From Weissella coleopterorum (GTDB lineage Bacteria > Bacillota > Bacilli > Lactobacillales > Lactobacillaceae), in assembly GCF_011304355.1 (NCBI RefSeq), contig NZ_CP049888.1, positions 434,001 through 498,000 on the forward strand: 64,000 nucleotides of DNA, read 5' to 3'. A program made the position numbers and the translations under genes. Below are positions 39,699 through 47,374 of the stretch, piece by piece. Positions within the stretch are counted from its first letter, which is position 1. Every line of letters starts with the position of its first letter. The notes under the pieces were generated by a model that had not been told where the DNA came from, searched no databases, and worked only from the letters and a program-made list of their open reading frames with translations.

Positions 39699-40679
39699 AT
39701 GGCTAAAGAAATTGGAATCGATTTAGGGACTGCAAATGTATTGATTTTTGTCGAGGGTGAGGGCATTGTTTTAAATGAGCCATCCGTTGTGGCTGTCGAT
39801 ATGAAAACGGATAAAGTCTTAGCAGTGGGAACCGAGGCTTACCAGATGGTTGGTCGAACTCCGGGTAATATTCGTGCTGTGCGTCCTTTAAAGGATGGAG
39901 TAATTTCAGACTTTGATATGACAGAAGCAATGCTGGCCTACTTTATTAAAAAGTTGAACGTGAAAGGTGTAATGTCACGACCTAATATTATGGTAGCTGC
40001 GCCGACAAATATCACTGAGATTGAAAAAAAGGCGATTATGCAAGCGGCTGAAAAAGTTGGAGGCGCTAAAGTTTATTTGGAATATGAACCTAAAGTGGCA
40101 GCAATTGGAGCTGGATTGGATATTTTTTCACCAATTTCTTCAATGGTGATTGATATGGGAGGTGGAACTTCTGACATTGCAGTCCTATCATTAGGAGATA
40201 TTGTTTCAGCCCGATCAATTCGCGTCGCGGGTGACAAATTCAATAATGAAATTACCAGCTTTGCCAAACGGAAGCATGGGTTACAGGTTGGAGAACGAAC
40301 GGCAGAACAAATTAAAATTAAATTAGGAAATGCCCTTCAATCTGAAGAACCAGAGACTATGATTATTCGAGGCCGTGACATTTATGATGGAATGCCTAAA
40401 TCGGTTGAAATTAATTCAAATGAAGTGGAATTAGCTTTGCATGATTCATTACAACAAATTGTTAAAGCCGCTCATGATGTTTTAGCTGAAATTCAACCAG
40501 AATTAGCGGCCGATGTAATTGATCGTGGGGTCGTTTTGACAGGTGGTGGCGCATTATTGCGTAATATGGATAAATTAATCTCTTCTGAACTAGGAGTACC
40601 GGTCTTTATTGCGGATCATCCACTGGATAATGTGGCCCGTGGAGCTGGTGAGCTTTTGGAACATATGCACGATAATTAA
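39699..40679 (+). CDS. mreB: rod-shape-determining actin homologue MreB/Mbl
   Basis: This 326-residue cytoskeletal ATPase guides lateral wall synthesis. Actin-fold motifs are IGIDLGTANVLIF (phosphate 1), VIDMGGGTSDIAVLSLG (phosphate 2), VYLEYEPKVAAIGAG and VLTGGGALLRN. Its presence with rodA predicts a rod or elongated cell. RBS AGAGG. It precedes DUF2969 and rodA, the usual elongasome order in Lactobacillaceae. There is no mreC or mreD here. Confidence 0.95.
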   Translation: MAKEIGIDLGTANVLIFVEGEGIVLNEPSVVAVDMKTDKVLAVGTEAYQMVGRTPGNIRAVRPLKDGVISDFDMTEAMLAYFIKKLNVKGVMSRPNIMVAAPTNITEIEKKAIMQAAEKVGGAKVYLEYEPKVAAIGAGLDIFSPISSMVIDMGGGTSDIAVLSLGDIVSARSIRVAGDKFNNEITSFAKRKHGLQVGERTAEQIKIKLGNALQSEEPETMIIRGRDIYDGMPKSVEINSNEVELALHDSLQQIVKAAHDVLAEIQPELAADVIDRGVVLTGGGALLRNMDKLISSELGVPVFIADHPLDNVARGAGELLEHMHDN

Positions 40680-40727
40680 AGTAATATGCTTTTTTTAATA
40701 TATTTAAAATGAAAGAAGGGGAACAAT

Positions 40728-40940
40728 ATGTCAAATCGTAAAAATAAGGCAATTGATGTCGAAATTAAGGCGATCACGGATCAAATCAGTGAAGTTAAAA
40801 TTAATAAAAATACCCTTGGACAAATTGATGAAAGTGGTCAACAAATTCAAGTTCAAATTGGACCAAATCATAAACAAATTGTTAAATCATTTGATGAGGG
40901 CGTGGAAGTTTTAATTGCTGAATATAATCTTCATCACTAA
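40728..40940 (+). CDS. DUF2969 family protein
   Basis: This 70-residue protein lies between mreB and rodA, the standard place of DUF2969 in Lactobacillales. It is charged and shows no signal peptide or membrane segment. The function is unknown, but synteny suggests a link to elongation. RBS AAAGAAGGGG. Confidence 0.8.
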   Translation: MSNRKNKAIDVEIKAITDQISEVKINKNTLGQIDESGQQIQVQIGPNHKQIVKSFDEGVEVLIAEYNLHH

Positions 40941-40948
40941 ACTAAATT

Positions 40949-40970
40949 GTGCTTAACTTAAGTTAAGTGC
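40949..40970 (+). promoter_or_regulatory. hairpin before rodA
   Basis: GTGCTTAAC and GTTAAGTGC (9 bp, two wobbles) enclose TTAA and contain the palindrome AACTTAAGTT. There is no T-run, so it probably moderates read-through or mRNA stability. Confidence 0.45.
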
Positions 40971-41007
40971 TATATGCTGGATGAAGATAAATAAGAGGTA
41001 AAAGAAA

Positions 41008-42201
41008 ATGTTTAAACGAATTTTAGGCGGTAAGGGTGAAGTAGACTGGGGCATTATTTTTGTGGTGTTGATGCTGGCGCTTATTGGGTTAGCATCGATT
41101 TATGTAGCGGTCGTTCATGACTCAAGTGGAGCCAATCCAATGCGGATGATGGTTATGCAAGGAATTTGGTACATTTTGGGGATCTGTGCAGTCATTTTCA
41201 TCATGCAATTTGATTCTGAAAGATTATGGCGGATCTCGCCATATATCTTTGCCGTTGGGGTCTTTTTAATGGTGGCAGTGCTAATATTCTATAGTCGCTC
41301 GTATGCTATGACAACTGGAGGTAAATCTTGGTTTGCCTTAGGACCGCTAACGTTTCAACCGTCCGAAGTAATGAAGCCAGCCTTCGTTTTAATGCTGGCC
41401 CGCGTCATTGCAGTGCACAATCTGGAATATAGTGAACATACTTTAGCAAATGACTTGTTGCTTTTACGTAAAATTGTTATGTGGAGTTTACCCATTATCA
41501 TTCTTGTCTTGTTGCAACATGACTTTGGAACGATGCTAGTCTTTTTAGCAATTATTTTTGGAATGACGCTTGTCTCGGGAATTTCATGGCGTATTTTAGG
41601 TACTGTGATAGGAGCGGGTGCTGTTTTAGGTGGTGGAGCCATTGCATTGGTAGCATCAGATGTCGGTCGGCATATTTTAGGTAAATTTGGCTTTCAAGCA
41701 TATCAATTTGCGCGTATTGATGCATGGCTGAAGCCGCAGGGGGATACTTCTAACTCGGCCTATCAATTATGGCATTCGATGACGGCGATTGGATCTGGTG
41801 GATTAACGGGAACGGGTTTTAATGTCTCACACGTGAATGTGCCCGTTCGTGAATCAGATATGATCTTTTCAGTGATTGGTGAAAATGCTGGTTTTGTAGG
41901 TTCGTTAATTGTTTTGTTATTATATTTCCTTTTGATCTATCGAATTTTTCAAGTTGTGATGGAGACTTCAAATCAATTCTATGCTTATATTGGAGCAGGA
42001 ATTATCATGATGTTAGTGTTCCATATTTTCGAAAATATTGGAATGAGTATTGGATTAGTACCGTTAACTGGAATCCCCCTACCCTTTATTTCCCAAGGAG
42101 GTTCCGCATTAGTTGGAAACATGATTGGAATTGGTTTGATCATGTCAATGAGCTTTCATAATCAAAAGTACACCTTATCAGAAAGGGAGGGCTTCGCATA
42201 A
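41008..42201 (+). CDS. rodA: peptidoglycan glycosyltransferase RodA (SEDS family)
   Basis: This 397-residue membrane protein has about ten segments and polymerises glycan strands in elongation. SEDS signatures are GGKSWFALGPLTFQPSEVMKP and the late PLTGIPLPFISQGGSALV. It begins with VDWGIIFVVLMLALIGLASIYV as its first membrane helix. Its stop overlaps the proC start by one base. Confidence 0.94.
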   Translation: MFKRILGGKGEVDWGIIFVVLMLALIGLASIYVAVVHDSSGANPMRMMVMQGIWYILGICAVIFIMQFDSERLWRISPYIFAVGVFLMVAVLIFYSRSYAMTTGGKSWFALGPLTFQPSEVMKPAFVLMLARVIAVHNLEYSEHTLANDLLLLRKIVMWSLPIIILVLLQHDFGTMLVFLAIIFGMTLVSGISWRILGTVIGAGAVLGGGAIALVASDVGRHILGKFGFQAYQFARIDAWLKPQGDTSNSAYQLWHSMTAIGSGGLTGTGFNVSHVNVPVRESDMIFSVIGENAGFVGSLIVLLLYFLLIYRIFQVVMETSNQFYAYIGAGIIMMLVFHIFENIGMSIGLVPLTGIPLPFISQGGSALVGNMIGIGLIMSMSFHNQKYTLSEREGFA

Positions 42202-42998
42202 TGTTTAAAATTGGATTTATTGGTGCTGGAAATATGGCTCAAGCTATGATGCAGGGCTGGTCAAAGTTAGATGCTAATCAGGTGACGCAAGGCGCTTACG
42301 TTCGCCATCAATTACCAGAACAGACGCAAGCTTGGCAAGTGGAGCCATTCCAGAGTATTAGTGAGGCGGCCTTAGTGAGTGATATGTTGGTCTTAGCAAC
42401 ACCACCCACCGCTTTGACGGCGATTGCTGATGAGCTCAAGCCCATTCTGGCGGCGATGCCTCATAAAATTGTGGTTTCCGTCTTGGGTGGGATCTCAGTT
42501 TCGATGCTTGAAGAAGCATTGGGTCGCCAAGCTAAGATTGTTCGTGCCCTACCCAATGTTAACGTGGCGGTAGGACAAGGTTATACCGCGATGTATGCTG
42601 GATCACAAATTACAGCGGAAGAAAAAGGTGCAGTCTTTGCACTTTTGGCAGAACTGGGACGGGTGGATGAAATGCCCGAAGCTGAGTTTGGAGCAGTAAG
42701 TGCTCTAGCTGGTTCTGGTCCCGCTTTTGTCGCTGGATTTATCCAAGCGCTGACCGAAGCTGGTAAAGCGGCCGGTTTAGATGAAGAAATGGCAGCCAAG
42801 CTAAGCGTACAAACTTTCCGTGGTACTGTTGATAAAATGAGACAAGATGATTTAAAGGCCCTTGATTTGGCTCAGTTGGTGATGACACCAGGTGGATCAA
42901 CCGCGGCCGGTTGGGAAGTAATGCAAGCGGGTAATTTGAATGGCTTAGTGACGAATGTGATTCACGCCACCATGCAAAAAAATGCTGAATTTGAATAA
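42201..42998 (+). CDS. proC: pyrroline-5-carboxylate reductase
   Basis: This 265-residue enzyme makes the last step to proline with NAD(P)H. FIGAGNMAQAMMQGW is the nucleotide motif, MLVLATPPTAL follows, and the C-terminal signature is VMTPGGSTAAGWEVM. The ATG overlaps the rodA stop, so proC is co-translated with the elongation genes without an obvious functional link. Confidence 0.94.
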   Translation: MFKIGFIGAGNMAQAMMQGWSKLDANQVTQGAYVRHQLPEQTQAWQVEPFQSISEAALVSDMLVLATPPTALTAIADELKPILAAMPHKIVVSVLGGISVSMLEEALGRQAKIVRALPNVNVAVGQGYTAMYAGSQITAEEKGAVFALLAELGRVDEMPEAEFGAVSALAGSGPAFVAGFIQALTEAGKAAGLDEEMAAKLSVQTFRGTVDKMRQDDLKALDLAQLVMTPGGSTAAGWEVMQAGNLNGLVTNVIHATMQKNAEFE

Positions 42999-43023
42999 AT
43001 TTAAATTTATTTTCAAAAAAGAC

Positions 43024-43052
43024 TTGCCAAGCATTCTAATTCTTGGTATTAT
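43024..43052 (+). promoter_or_regulatory. promoter of tRNA-Glu(TTC)
   Basis: TTGCCA (43024-43029), 17 bases, TATTAT (43047-43052). Confidence 0.7.
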
Positions 43053-43085
43053 ATTATTTGTTGTTAAGCGACAACAAGTAATTAT

Positions 43086-43157
43086 GGCTCATTGGTCAAG
43101 CGGTTAAGACTCCGGTTTTTCACACCGGCATCCAGGGTTCGACTCCCTGATGAGCTA
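43086..43157 (+). tRNA. tRNA-Glu (anticodon TTC)
   Basis: The 72-base cloverleaf has acceptor GGCTCAT/ATGAGCT, D arm GGTCAAGCGGTTAAGAC, anticodon stem CCGGT/ACCGG with loop TTTTCAC (anticodon TTC) and T arm CAGGGTTCGACTCCCTG. CCA is not encoded. It has its own promoter and terminator. Confidence 0.97.
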
Positions 43158-43163
43158 TTATTT

Positions 43164-43199
43164 AAAACGACATCTTGTAAATAAAGGTGTCGTTTTTTT
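43164..43199 (+). terminator. terminator after tRNA-Glu(TTC)
   Basis: AAAACGACA and TGTCGTTTT pair perfectly and are followed by T. Confidence 0.88.
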
Positions 43200-43274
43200 A
43201 TACAAATTATGTATTGATTCATAATATGGTATTATTGTATTAAAAGATTGTATCCACACATTGAGAGGTTAAAA

Positions 43275-43997
43275 ATGTTAATTTTACTATTTATTGGAGT
43301 TGTCTTATTAGGACTAGCTGGAATTACATATTTCCGGCATAAGATTGTACGGTGGAGCCTAATCATCATTGGAGCCATTTTAATGATCGGTAGTGCGGTT
43401 GGAATTTCAATGGCCCCTAGTAATCATTGGTTTATGGAACATCAAGTATTGAATAAAACGATTAAAATGGATGCTAAAACGAAAGTTGGTGATAATTCAT
43501 TTATCGTGACAACTAAGGCAAAAAATTCTAAGTTTGAATATCACTACAAGTGGGATAACAAAAATTATCGTATTACACCCAAAACTGGAACGACGCATGT
43601 TGTGAAGGGAAAGACCGCAGAAGTAAAAGAGCATATTAGTAACTATCAGGCCAAGAGTTTCTTTGCGAAATTTATGTTGATTGGTTTGCCAACGACTACA
43701 GAACCAGATGTTAAATATACATTTGTCTTACCTGAAAATTGGTACATTATCTCAAATGAACAAGATCAAGAAATTCAAGATAAGATTAAAGCTTCCAACT
43801 CTGGCTTAGAAGATAAGATTAAAGAAAACGTTACTGAAGCTGTTCAAGCGGAAGTTAAAAAGAATCCAGACTATTTAAATGATAAGGATGCACAAAAAAA
43901 GACTCAAGATGAAATCGTGCAATCAGTAACGAGTGATATTAATCAAAAATTAGCGAATGATGTTAATAATATGTTAAATGACTGGCATTTGAAATAG
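43275..43997 (+). CDS. membrane-anchored protein, DUF4811-like
   Basis: This 240-residue protein has two N-terminal membrane segments (about 1-18 and 25-45) followed by a Lys-rich outer domain and a charged helical C-terminus (about 165-240, QDKIKASNSGLEDKIKENV). It resembles DUF4811 proteins of lactobacilli, whose role is unknown. ATG 43275 follows GAGAGG. It is followed by the FGGY-like gene after 25 bases. Confidence 0.6.
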   Translation: MLILLFIGVVLLGLAGITYFRHKIVRWSLIIIGAILMIGSAVGISMAPSNHWFMEHQVLNKTIKMDAKTKVGDNSFIVTTKAKNSKFEYHYKWDNKNYRITPKTGTTHVVKGKTAEVKEHISNYQAKSFFAKFMLIGLPTTTEPDVKYTFVLPENWYIISNEQDQEIQDKIKASNSGLEDKIKENVTEAVQAEVKKNPDYLNDKDAQKKTQDEIVQSVTSDINQKLANDVNNMLNDWHLK

Positions 43998-44022
43998 GAC
44001 GGCTTAACGGGAGTGTACCGAG

Positions 44023-44730
44023 ATGAAATATACGTTAGAAATCCGAATGACCGGTGAGCAAATCGTGGGAATTATCGAAGATGAAAATGGTAATCAGCAC
44101 GAGGTCAACGAATTCTATCAACATTCGTGGGATGAACAGCTCCAAATCATGGATCTAAAAGCAATGGGACGATTTTTTCAAGCATTTGTAGTGCGGATTA
44201 CGAACCACTTACCAGAACGTTCTGAGATCACCAAAATTCAGTTACATGATAATATTGACGGCTGGGCGTTCCTAGATGCCAATGGGCAGACTTTACAAGC
44301 AGGAAATTACCGTGCTGAGTTGCAGCCGCAATTTAAAGGTTATTTAAAAGCCATGCGCCTGAATGGAATTGCGGGTCAATTAGAACGTAAAGCTGGAGCT
44401 GAATTTTCTTTGAATACTCCATTGTTGGCGGCTTTATGGTTTAAAAATGAACATGCGGATCAATATGAACAATTAGCTTATTTTGCTAGTTTTCAAGAAT
44501 ATCTCCATTACCTATTTACAGGCAAAAACCAAATTATGCCTCATTTAGCGGCACGAACAGGACTATACGACTTGGGACATGCCCAATGGGATTCACAAGC
44601 CTTAGCATTGGTTGGGTTAACAGAAGGTATGTTGCCAGATGTAGTGAATGTAGATGGATTTGAAGATCAAATTTTACCTGAATTTAGTCGTCTGCTAGGT
44701 TTGAATAAAGATACCAAAATTAAGTGGTAG
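44023..44730 (+). CDS. degenerate FGGY-kinase-like protein (N-terminal domain only)
   Basis: This 235-residue protein follows the N-terminal half of FGGY sugar kinases: PLLAALWFKNEHADQYEQ, ASFQEYLHYLFTG and ARTGLYDLGHAQWDSQALALVGLTEGMLPDVV match kinases such as gluconokinase. However, the phosphate-binding GIDxGT near the start is replaced by EIRMTGE, and the whole C-terminal ATPase half is absent (family length is about 500). No kinase activity is expected. It could be a sugar-binding or regulatory protein, or a decaying gene, although the frame is clean and has a weak RBS (GGGAG). Confidence 0.6.
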   Translation: MKYTLEIRMTGEQIVGIIEDENGNQHEVNEFYQHSWDEQLQIMDLKAMGRFFQAFVVRITNHLPERSEITKIQLHDNIDGWAFLDANGQTLQAGNYRAELQPQFKGYLKAMRLNGIAGQLERKAGAEFSLNTPLLAALWFKNEHADQYEQLAYFASFQEYLHYLFTGKNQIMPHLAARTGLYDLGHAQWDSQALALVGLTEGMLPDVVNVDGFEDQILPEFSRLLGLNKDTKIKW

Positions 44731-44734
44731 AGCG

Positions 44735-44740
44735 TATAAT
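44735..44740 (+). promoter_or_regulatory. -10 box of the hairpin-array RNA
   Basis: TATAAT at 44735-44740 lies directly after the FGGY-like stop codon. The -35 is poor. The predicted start is near 44747. Confidence 0.5.
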
Positions 44741-44746
44741 ATAATT

Positions 44747-45014
44747 GTTACCGGGGATGCAACTAGTCAAGGAGTTAAGGAACCTAGGACTGTTTGATTG
44801 AATTCAAAAGGGTGCGATGCCCTGTTGTCCGGTAATGACTAAATTCGAGGGTTGAAGGCCTCGAATTTAGTGGGAGAATGGTCAAGTGTGATGGCTTGAC
44901 CAGATGGAAAAAAGTTTAGTTGTCGTGGTGGATCAACTAAACTTATTATGGTGAAATAAGGTGGGGACACCTTATCAGAAAGCACACACTCATTTAGTGA
45001 GCAGTGCTTTTTTT
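44747..45014 (+). ncRNA. candidate structured small RNA with tandem perfect hairpins
   Basis: From a TATAAT box to an intrinsic terminator this 268-base stretch has no ORF but at least five strong stems in a row. They are 44748-44754/44829-44835 (7 bp, closing a branched domain with GGG..CCC and AGTC..GACT), 44839-44850/44859-44870 (12 bp), 44879-44886/44895-44902 (8 bp), 44912-44922/44934-44944 (11 bp) and 44956-44963/44968-44975 (8 bp, GGGA tetraloop). All these stems are perfect. The loops of the second to fourth stems are G-rich (GTTGAAGG, TGTGATGG, TCGTGGTGGAT). It is not 6S, tmRNA, SRP or RNase P RNA by structure. The class is unknown to me. Confidence 0.65.
44979..45014 (+). terminator. 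terminator of the hairpin-array RNA
   Basis: AAAGCAC and GTGCTTT pair, with an inner CTCA/TGAG, followed by a run of T to 45014. Confidence 0.85.
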
Positions 45015-45114
45015 GTATCGCATTGGATTAGCTTGTGTTTTGGATGGGGATTTTATTTGCACAATGAATTGAATTTGGTATGCTTAAGACACGTTAAATA
45101 TGGGAGGAATCATT

Positions 45115-45939
45115 TTGGAATTTATATCGTGGAATATTGATAGTTTAAATGCGGCAGTGGAACATACATCAGCTCGTGGGGAAATGACTTGGTCAGTCTT
45201 GCAAGAAATAGCAGCAAAAAAACCCGCTGTTTTTGCGATTCAAGAAACCAAAGCTAAAAAAACCGGATTGACTAAAAAACAAACTGAGGTAATGGGCGAA
45301 TTATTTCCAGATTATTTTCAATATGCAAATATTAGTATGGGGCGTCCAGGTTACGCTGGAACGTTAATGTTGAGCCAGCAAGAACCATTGCAGGTCGACT
45401 ATCCGACTATTGGTGCGCCAGGTGACATGGATTTGGAAGGCCGCATAATTACGCTTGAATTTGAAGAATATTTTGTGACCACAGTGTATACTCCTAATTC
45501 TGGTTCAGAGTTAGCTCGTTTAGAAGATCGCCAAGCATGGGACCACGCTTTTAAAATTTATTTGGAAAGCTTGGATCGTCAAAAGCCGGTTATTGTGAGT
45601 GGCGATTTTAATGTTGCTCATCAAGCGATTGATCTTAAAAATCCACAAAGTAATCACCATTCTGCAGGATTTACGGATGAGGAACGAGCTAGTTTTACTG
45701 AGTTATTAGAAGCCGGATTTATTGATACTTTTCGAACTTTGAATCCCACGAAAGAACAAATTTATACTTGGTGGGCGCAAATTAGTCGAACGGCAAAGCA
45801 GAATAATAGTGGATGGCGGATTGATTATTATCTAGCTTCACAGCGATTACGGTCGCAATTAAAAGATTTTACAGTGTTAGACACTGGTGAGCGGCGCGAT
45901 CATGCTCCCATTAAAGTGGTTTTTGATTTTAAATCGTAA
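45115..45939 (+). CDS. exoA: exodeoxyribonuclease III (AP endonuclease)
   Basis: This 274-residue Mg-dependent nuclease cuts DNA at abasic sites. Its motifs are SWNIDSLNAAV, AIQETKAKK (metal Glu), SGDFNVAHQAIDL, GWRIDYYLAS and DHAPI (catalytic His). I start at TTG 45115 because GGGAGGA lies just before it; the ATG at 45100 contains that sequence. It is somewhat longer than E. coli Xth owing to inserts. Confidence 0.94.
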   Translation: MEFISWNIDSLNAAVEHTSARGEMTWSVLQEIAAKKPAVFAIQETKAKKTGLTKKQTEVMGELFPDYFQYANISMGRPGYAGTLMLSQQEPLQVDYPTIGAPGDMDLEGRIITLEFEEYFVTTVYTPNSGSELARLEDRQAWDHAFKIYLESLDRQKPVIVSGDFNVAHQAIDLKNPQSNHHSAGFTDEERASFTELLEAGFIDTFRTLNPTKEQIYTWWAQISRTAKQNNSGWRIDYYLASQRLRSQLKDFTVLDTGERRDHAPIKVVFDFKS

Positions 45940-45944
45940 AACTG

Positions 45945-45973
45945 TTGACTAAAATATAATATTCCTGTATATT
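45945..45973 (+). promoter_or_regulatory. promoter of tRNA-Glu(CTC)
   Basis: TTGACT (45945-45950), 17 bases, TATATT (45968-45973). Confidence 0.7.
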
Positions 45974-46003
45974 TATATATTGTTGTTGAGTAATCAACTC
46001 AAT

Positions 46004-46075
46004 GGCCCAATGGTCAAGTGGTTAAGACGTCGCGTTCTCAGCGCGGAATCCAGGGTTCGATTCCCTGTTGGGCTA
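46004..46075 (+). tRNA. tRNA-Glu (anticodon CTC)
   Basis: The 72-base cloverleaf has acceptor GGCCCAA/TTGGGCT, D arm GGTCAAGTGGTTAAGAC, anticodon loop TTCTCAG (anticodon CTC) on TCGCG/CGCGG and T arm CAGGGTTCGATTCCCTG. CCA is not encoded. It is a second Glu isoacceptor with its own promoter. Confidence 0.96.
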
Positions 46076-46090
46076 TAAATGATACATTTT

Positions 46091-46146
46091 AAAAAAGTCG
46101 TTGTACAGCGTTTATCGTTGATATGACGGCTTTTTTGTAGCTTTTT
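46091..46146 (+). terminator. terminator after tRNA-Glu(CTC)
   Basis: AAAAAAGTCGT pairs with ACGGCTTTTTT (one wobble), with the T-run in the 3' arm. Confidence 0.7.
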
Positions 46147-46199
46147 ATGTCGTAATAGATTGTGATTAAATACGGTCTTTTTTTGCAGTTGGGGCTACA

Positions 46200-46244
46200 A
46201 AAAAGACTCAAGACTTTCTGTATTTCGAACGTCTGAGTCTTTTT
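46200..46244. terminator. terminator for the LacI-family gene
   Basis: AAAAAGACTCA (46200-46210) and TGAGTCTTTTT (46234-46244) pair perfectly, with an inner GAC/GTC. It can act on both strands. Confidence 0.85.
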
Positions 46245-46247
46245 AAA

Positions 46248-47240
46248 TTATAATGAATGCCTTAATTCTAGCTCTGCTGCAATGCGAATATTTTGAGGCT
46301 TCATCGGTGTTTTATTTTGAAGTTGATCCAGCAAATATTTAGCCGCGGTTTGCCCAATTTGGTGTGGATTTTGTTTGATGACTGAAATACCGGGCTGAAT
46401 TAGATCGGCAAAATTATCATCATCATAGCCAATTAAACCAACGTCTTTGGGATAAATAATCTGATTTTTTTGTAAAAAACGGACAACTTCCCATAAAACT
46501 TGCCCATTTAAAGCAAAAATAGCTGTTTTTTGAGGTTGTTCGATAAATTGCATGACTTTGGTGTGCCAATCAGAATCCAAGTCAATTTCAATTAAACTCA
46601 CTGAGATATTACTCTCAGTTAGCGCGTTTGACAGGCCATCAAAGCGATTCATCCGACTGCTAATACCAGAAATTTGATTGGCTAATACCAGAATTTGCTC
46701 ATATTGTTTGGCTTGGACTAGATCGGCAATCTCTAATGATTTCTGAAAATTATCGGAGACAATCGCTGGAAAAGTAAATGGTTCAACATAGCGATCCACT
46801 TGAATCACAGGTAGGCCTTGATCAACTAATAATTGATATTGGCTAGGAATATGGGAGAGTGGCTGTAAAATTATGCCATCAACATTTTCATTTAGTAGCA
46901 CCTGGATATTATTGATTTCACGTTCTTGGTGATTATCCGCGTCCATAATTAAAAGTTGGTAATTTGTATCCTGAAAAGTTTGACTAATTCCTTTTAGAAG
47001 CCGAGAAGTATATAAATTTGATAAATCGGCAACTGAAATACCGATCGTTAAGGAAGACTGAGTTTTCAGAGTCTGAGCCTGTCGATTAGGTTGATAGTCG
47101 TATTCTTGAATAGTTCTTTCGATTTTTTCTTTGGTAGCTTGAGACATATTCTCGAATTTTTGATTTAAAAATCGTGAAACTGTTGTTTTTGAAACATTGG
47201 CAATTTTAGCAATCTCATTAATTGTAATTTTTTTATTCAT
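46248..47240 (-). CDS. LacI-family transcriptional regulator of the kgu-like operon
   Basis: This 330-residue repressor has the N-terminal LacI helix-turn-helix and hinge (ITINEIAKIANVSKTTVSRF, about residues 4-23) and a periplasmic-binding-protein-like effector domain (IGISVADLSN, GIILQPLS, ALNGQVLWEV, VGLIGYDDDNFADL). It is divergent from the sugar-acid operon, with GAAACCGGTTTC-type operators in between, so it most likely controls that operon. I start at ATG 47240, which suits the family. The frame is open to a TTG at 47267. No good ribosome binding site is seen. Confidence 0.88.
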   Translation of the reverse strand: MNKKITINEIAKIANVSKTTVSRFLNQKFENMSQATKEKIERTIQEYDYQPNRQAQTLKTQSSLTIGISVADLSNLYTSRLLKGISQTFQDTNYQLLIMDADNHQEREINNIQVLLNENVDGIILQPLSHIPSQYQLLVDQGLPVIQVDRYVEPFTFPAIVSDNFQKSLEIADLVQAKQYEQILVLANQISGISSRMNRFDGLSNALTESNISVSLIEIDLDSDWHTKVMQFIEQPQKTAIFALNGQVLWEVVRFLQKNQIIYPKDVGLIGYDDDNFADLIQPGISVIKQNPHQIGQTAAKYLLDQLQNKTPMKPQNIRIAAELELRHSL

Positions 47241-47273
47241 ACGGTAATTATACGATAAATGTAGCAAAAATGT

Positions 47274-47336
47274 TTGACAAAAACATTGTAAGCGGTTACT
47301 ATATATTTTGGAAACCGGTTTCGTAAACCGGTAAAC
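47274..47336 (+). promoter_or_regulatory. kgu-like operon promoter with cre and LacI-type operators
   Basis: TTGACA (47274-47279), 17 bases and TACTAT (47297-47302) form a promoter. TGTAAGCGGTTACT (47287-47300) matches the cre consensus except at the last base and overlaps the -10. Downstream lie the perfect palindrome GAAACCGGTTTC (47311-47322) and a near copy GTAAACCGGTAAAC (47323-47336), probable tandem operators of the adjacent LacI-type regulator. Confidence 0.7.
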
Positions 47337-47374
47337 AAAAAACGAACTCTTCCTTCAAAATTGAGGTATGGATA

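Noticed and set aside
44747..45014. 6S RNA, tmRNA, SRP RNA or RNase P RNA
   Set aside because: None of the diagnostic features (long central bubble helix, tRNA-like ends with a tag ORF, SRP GGAA/domain IV, RNase P core) is present.
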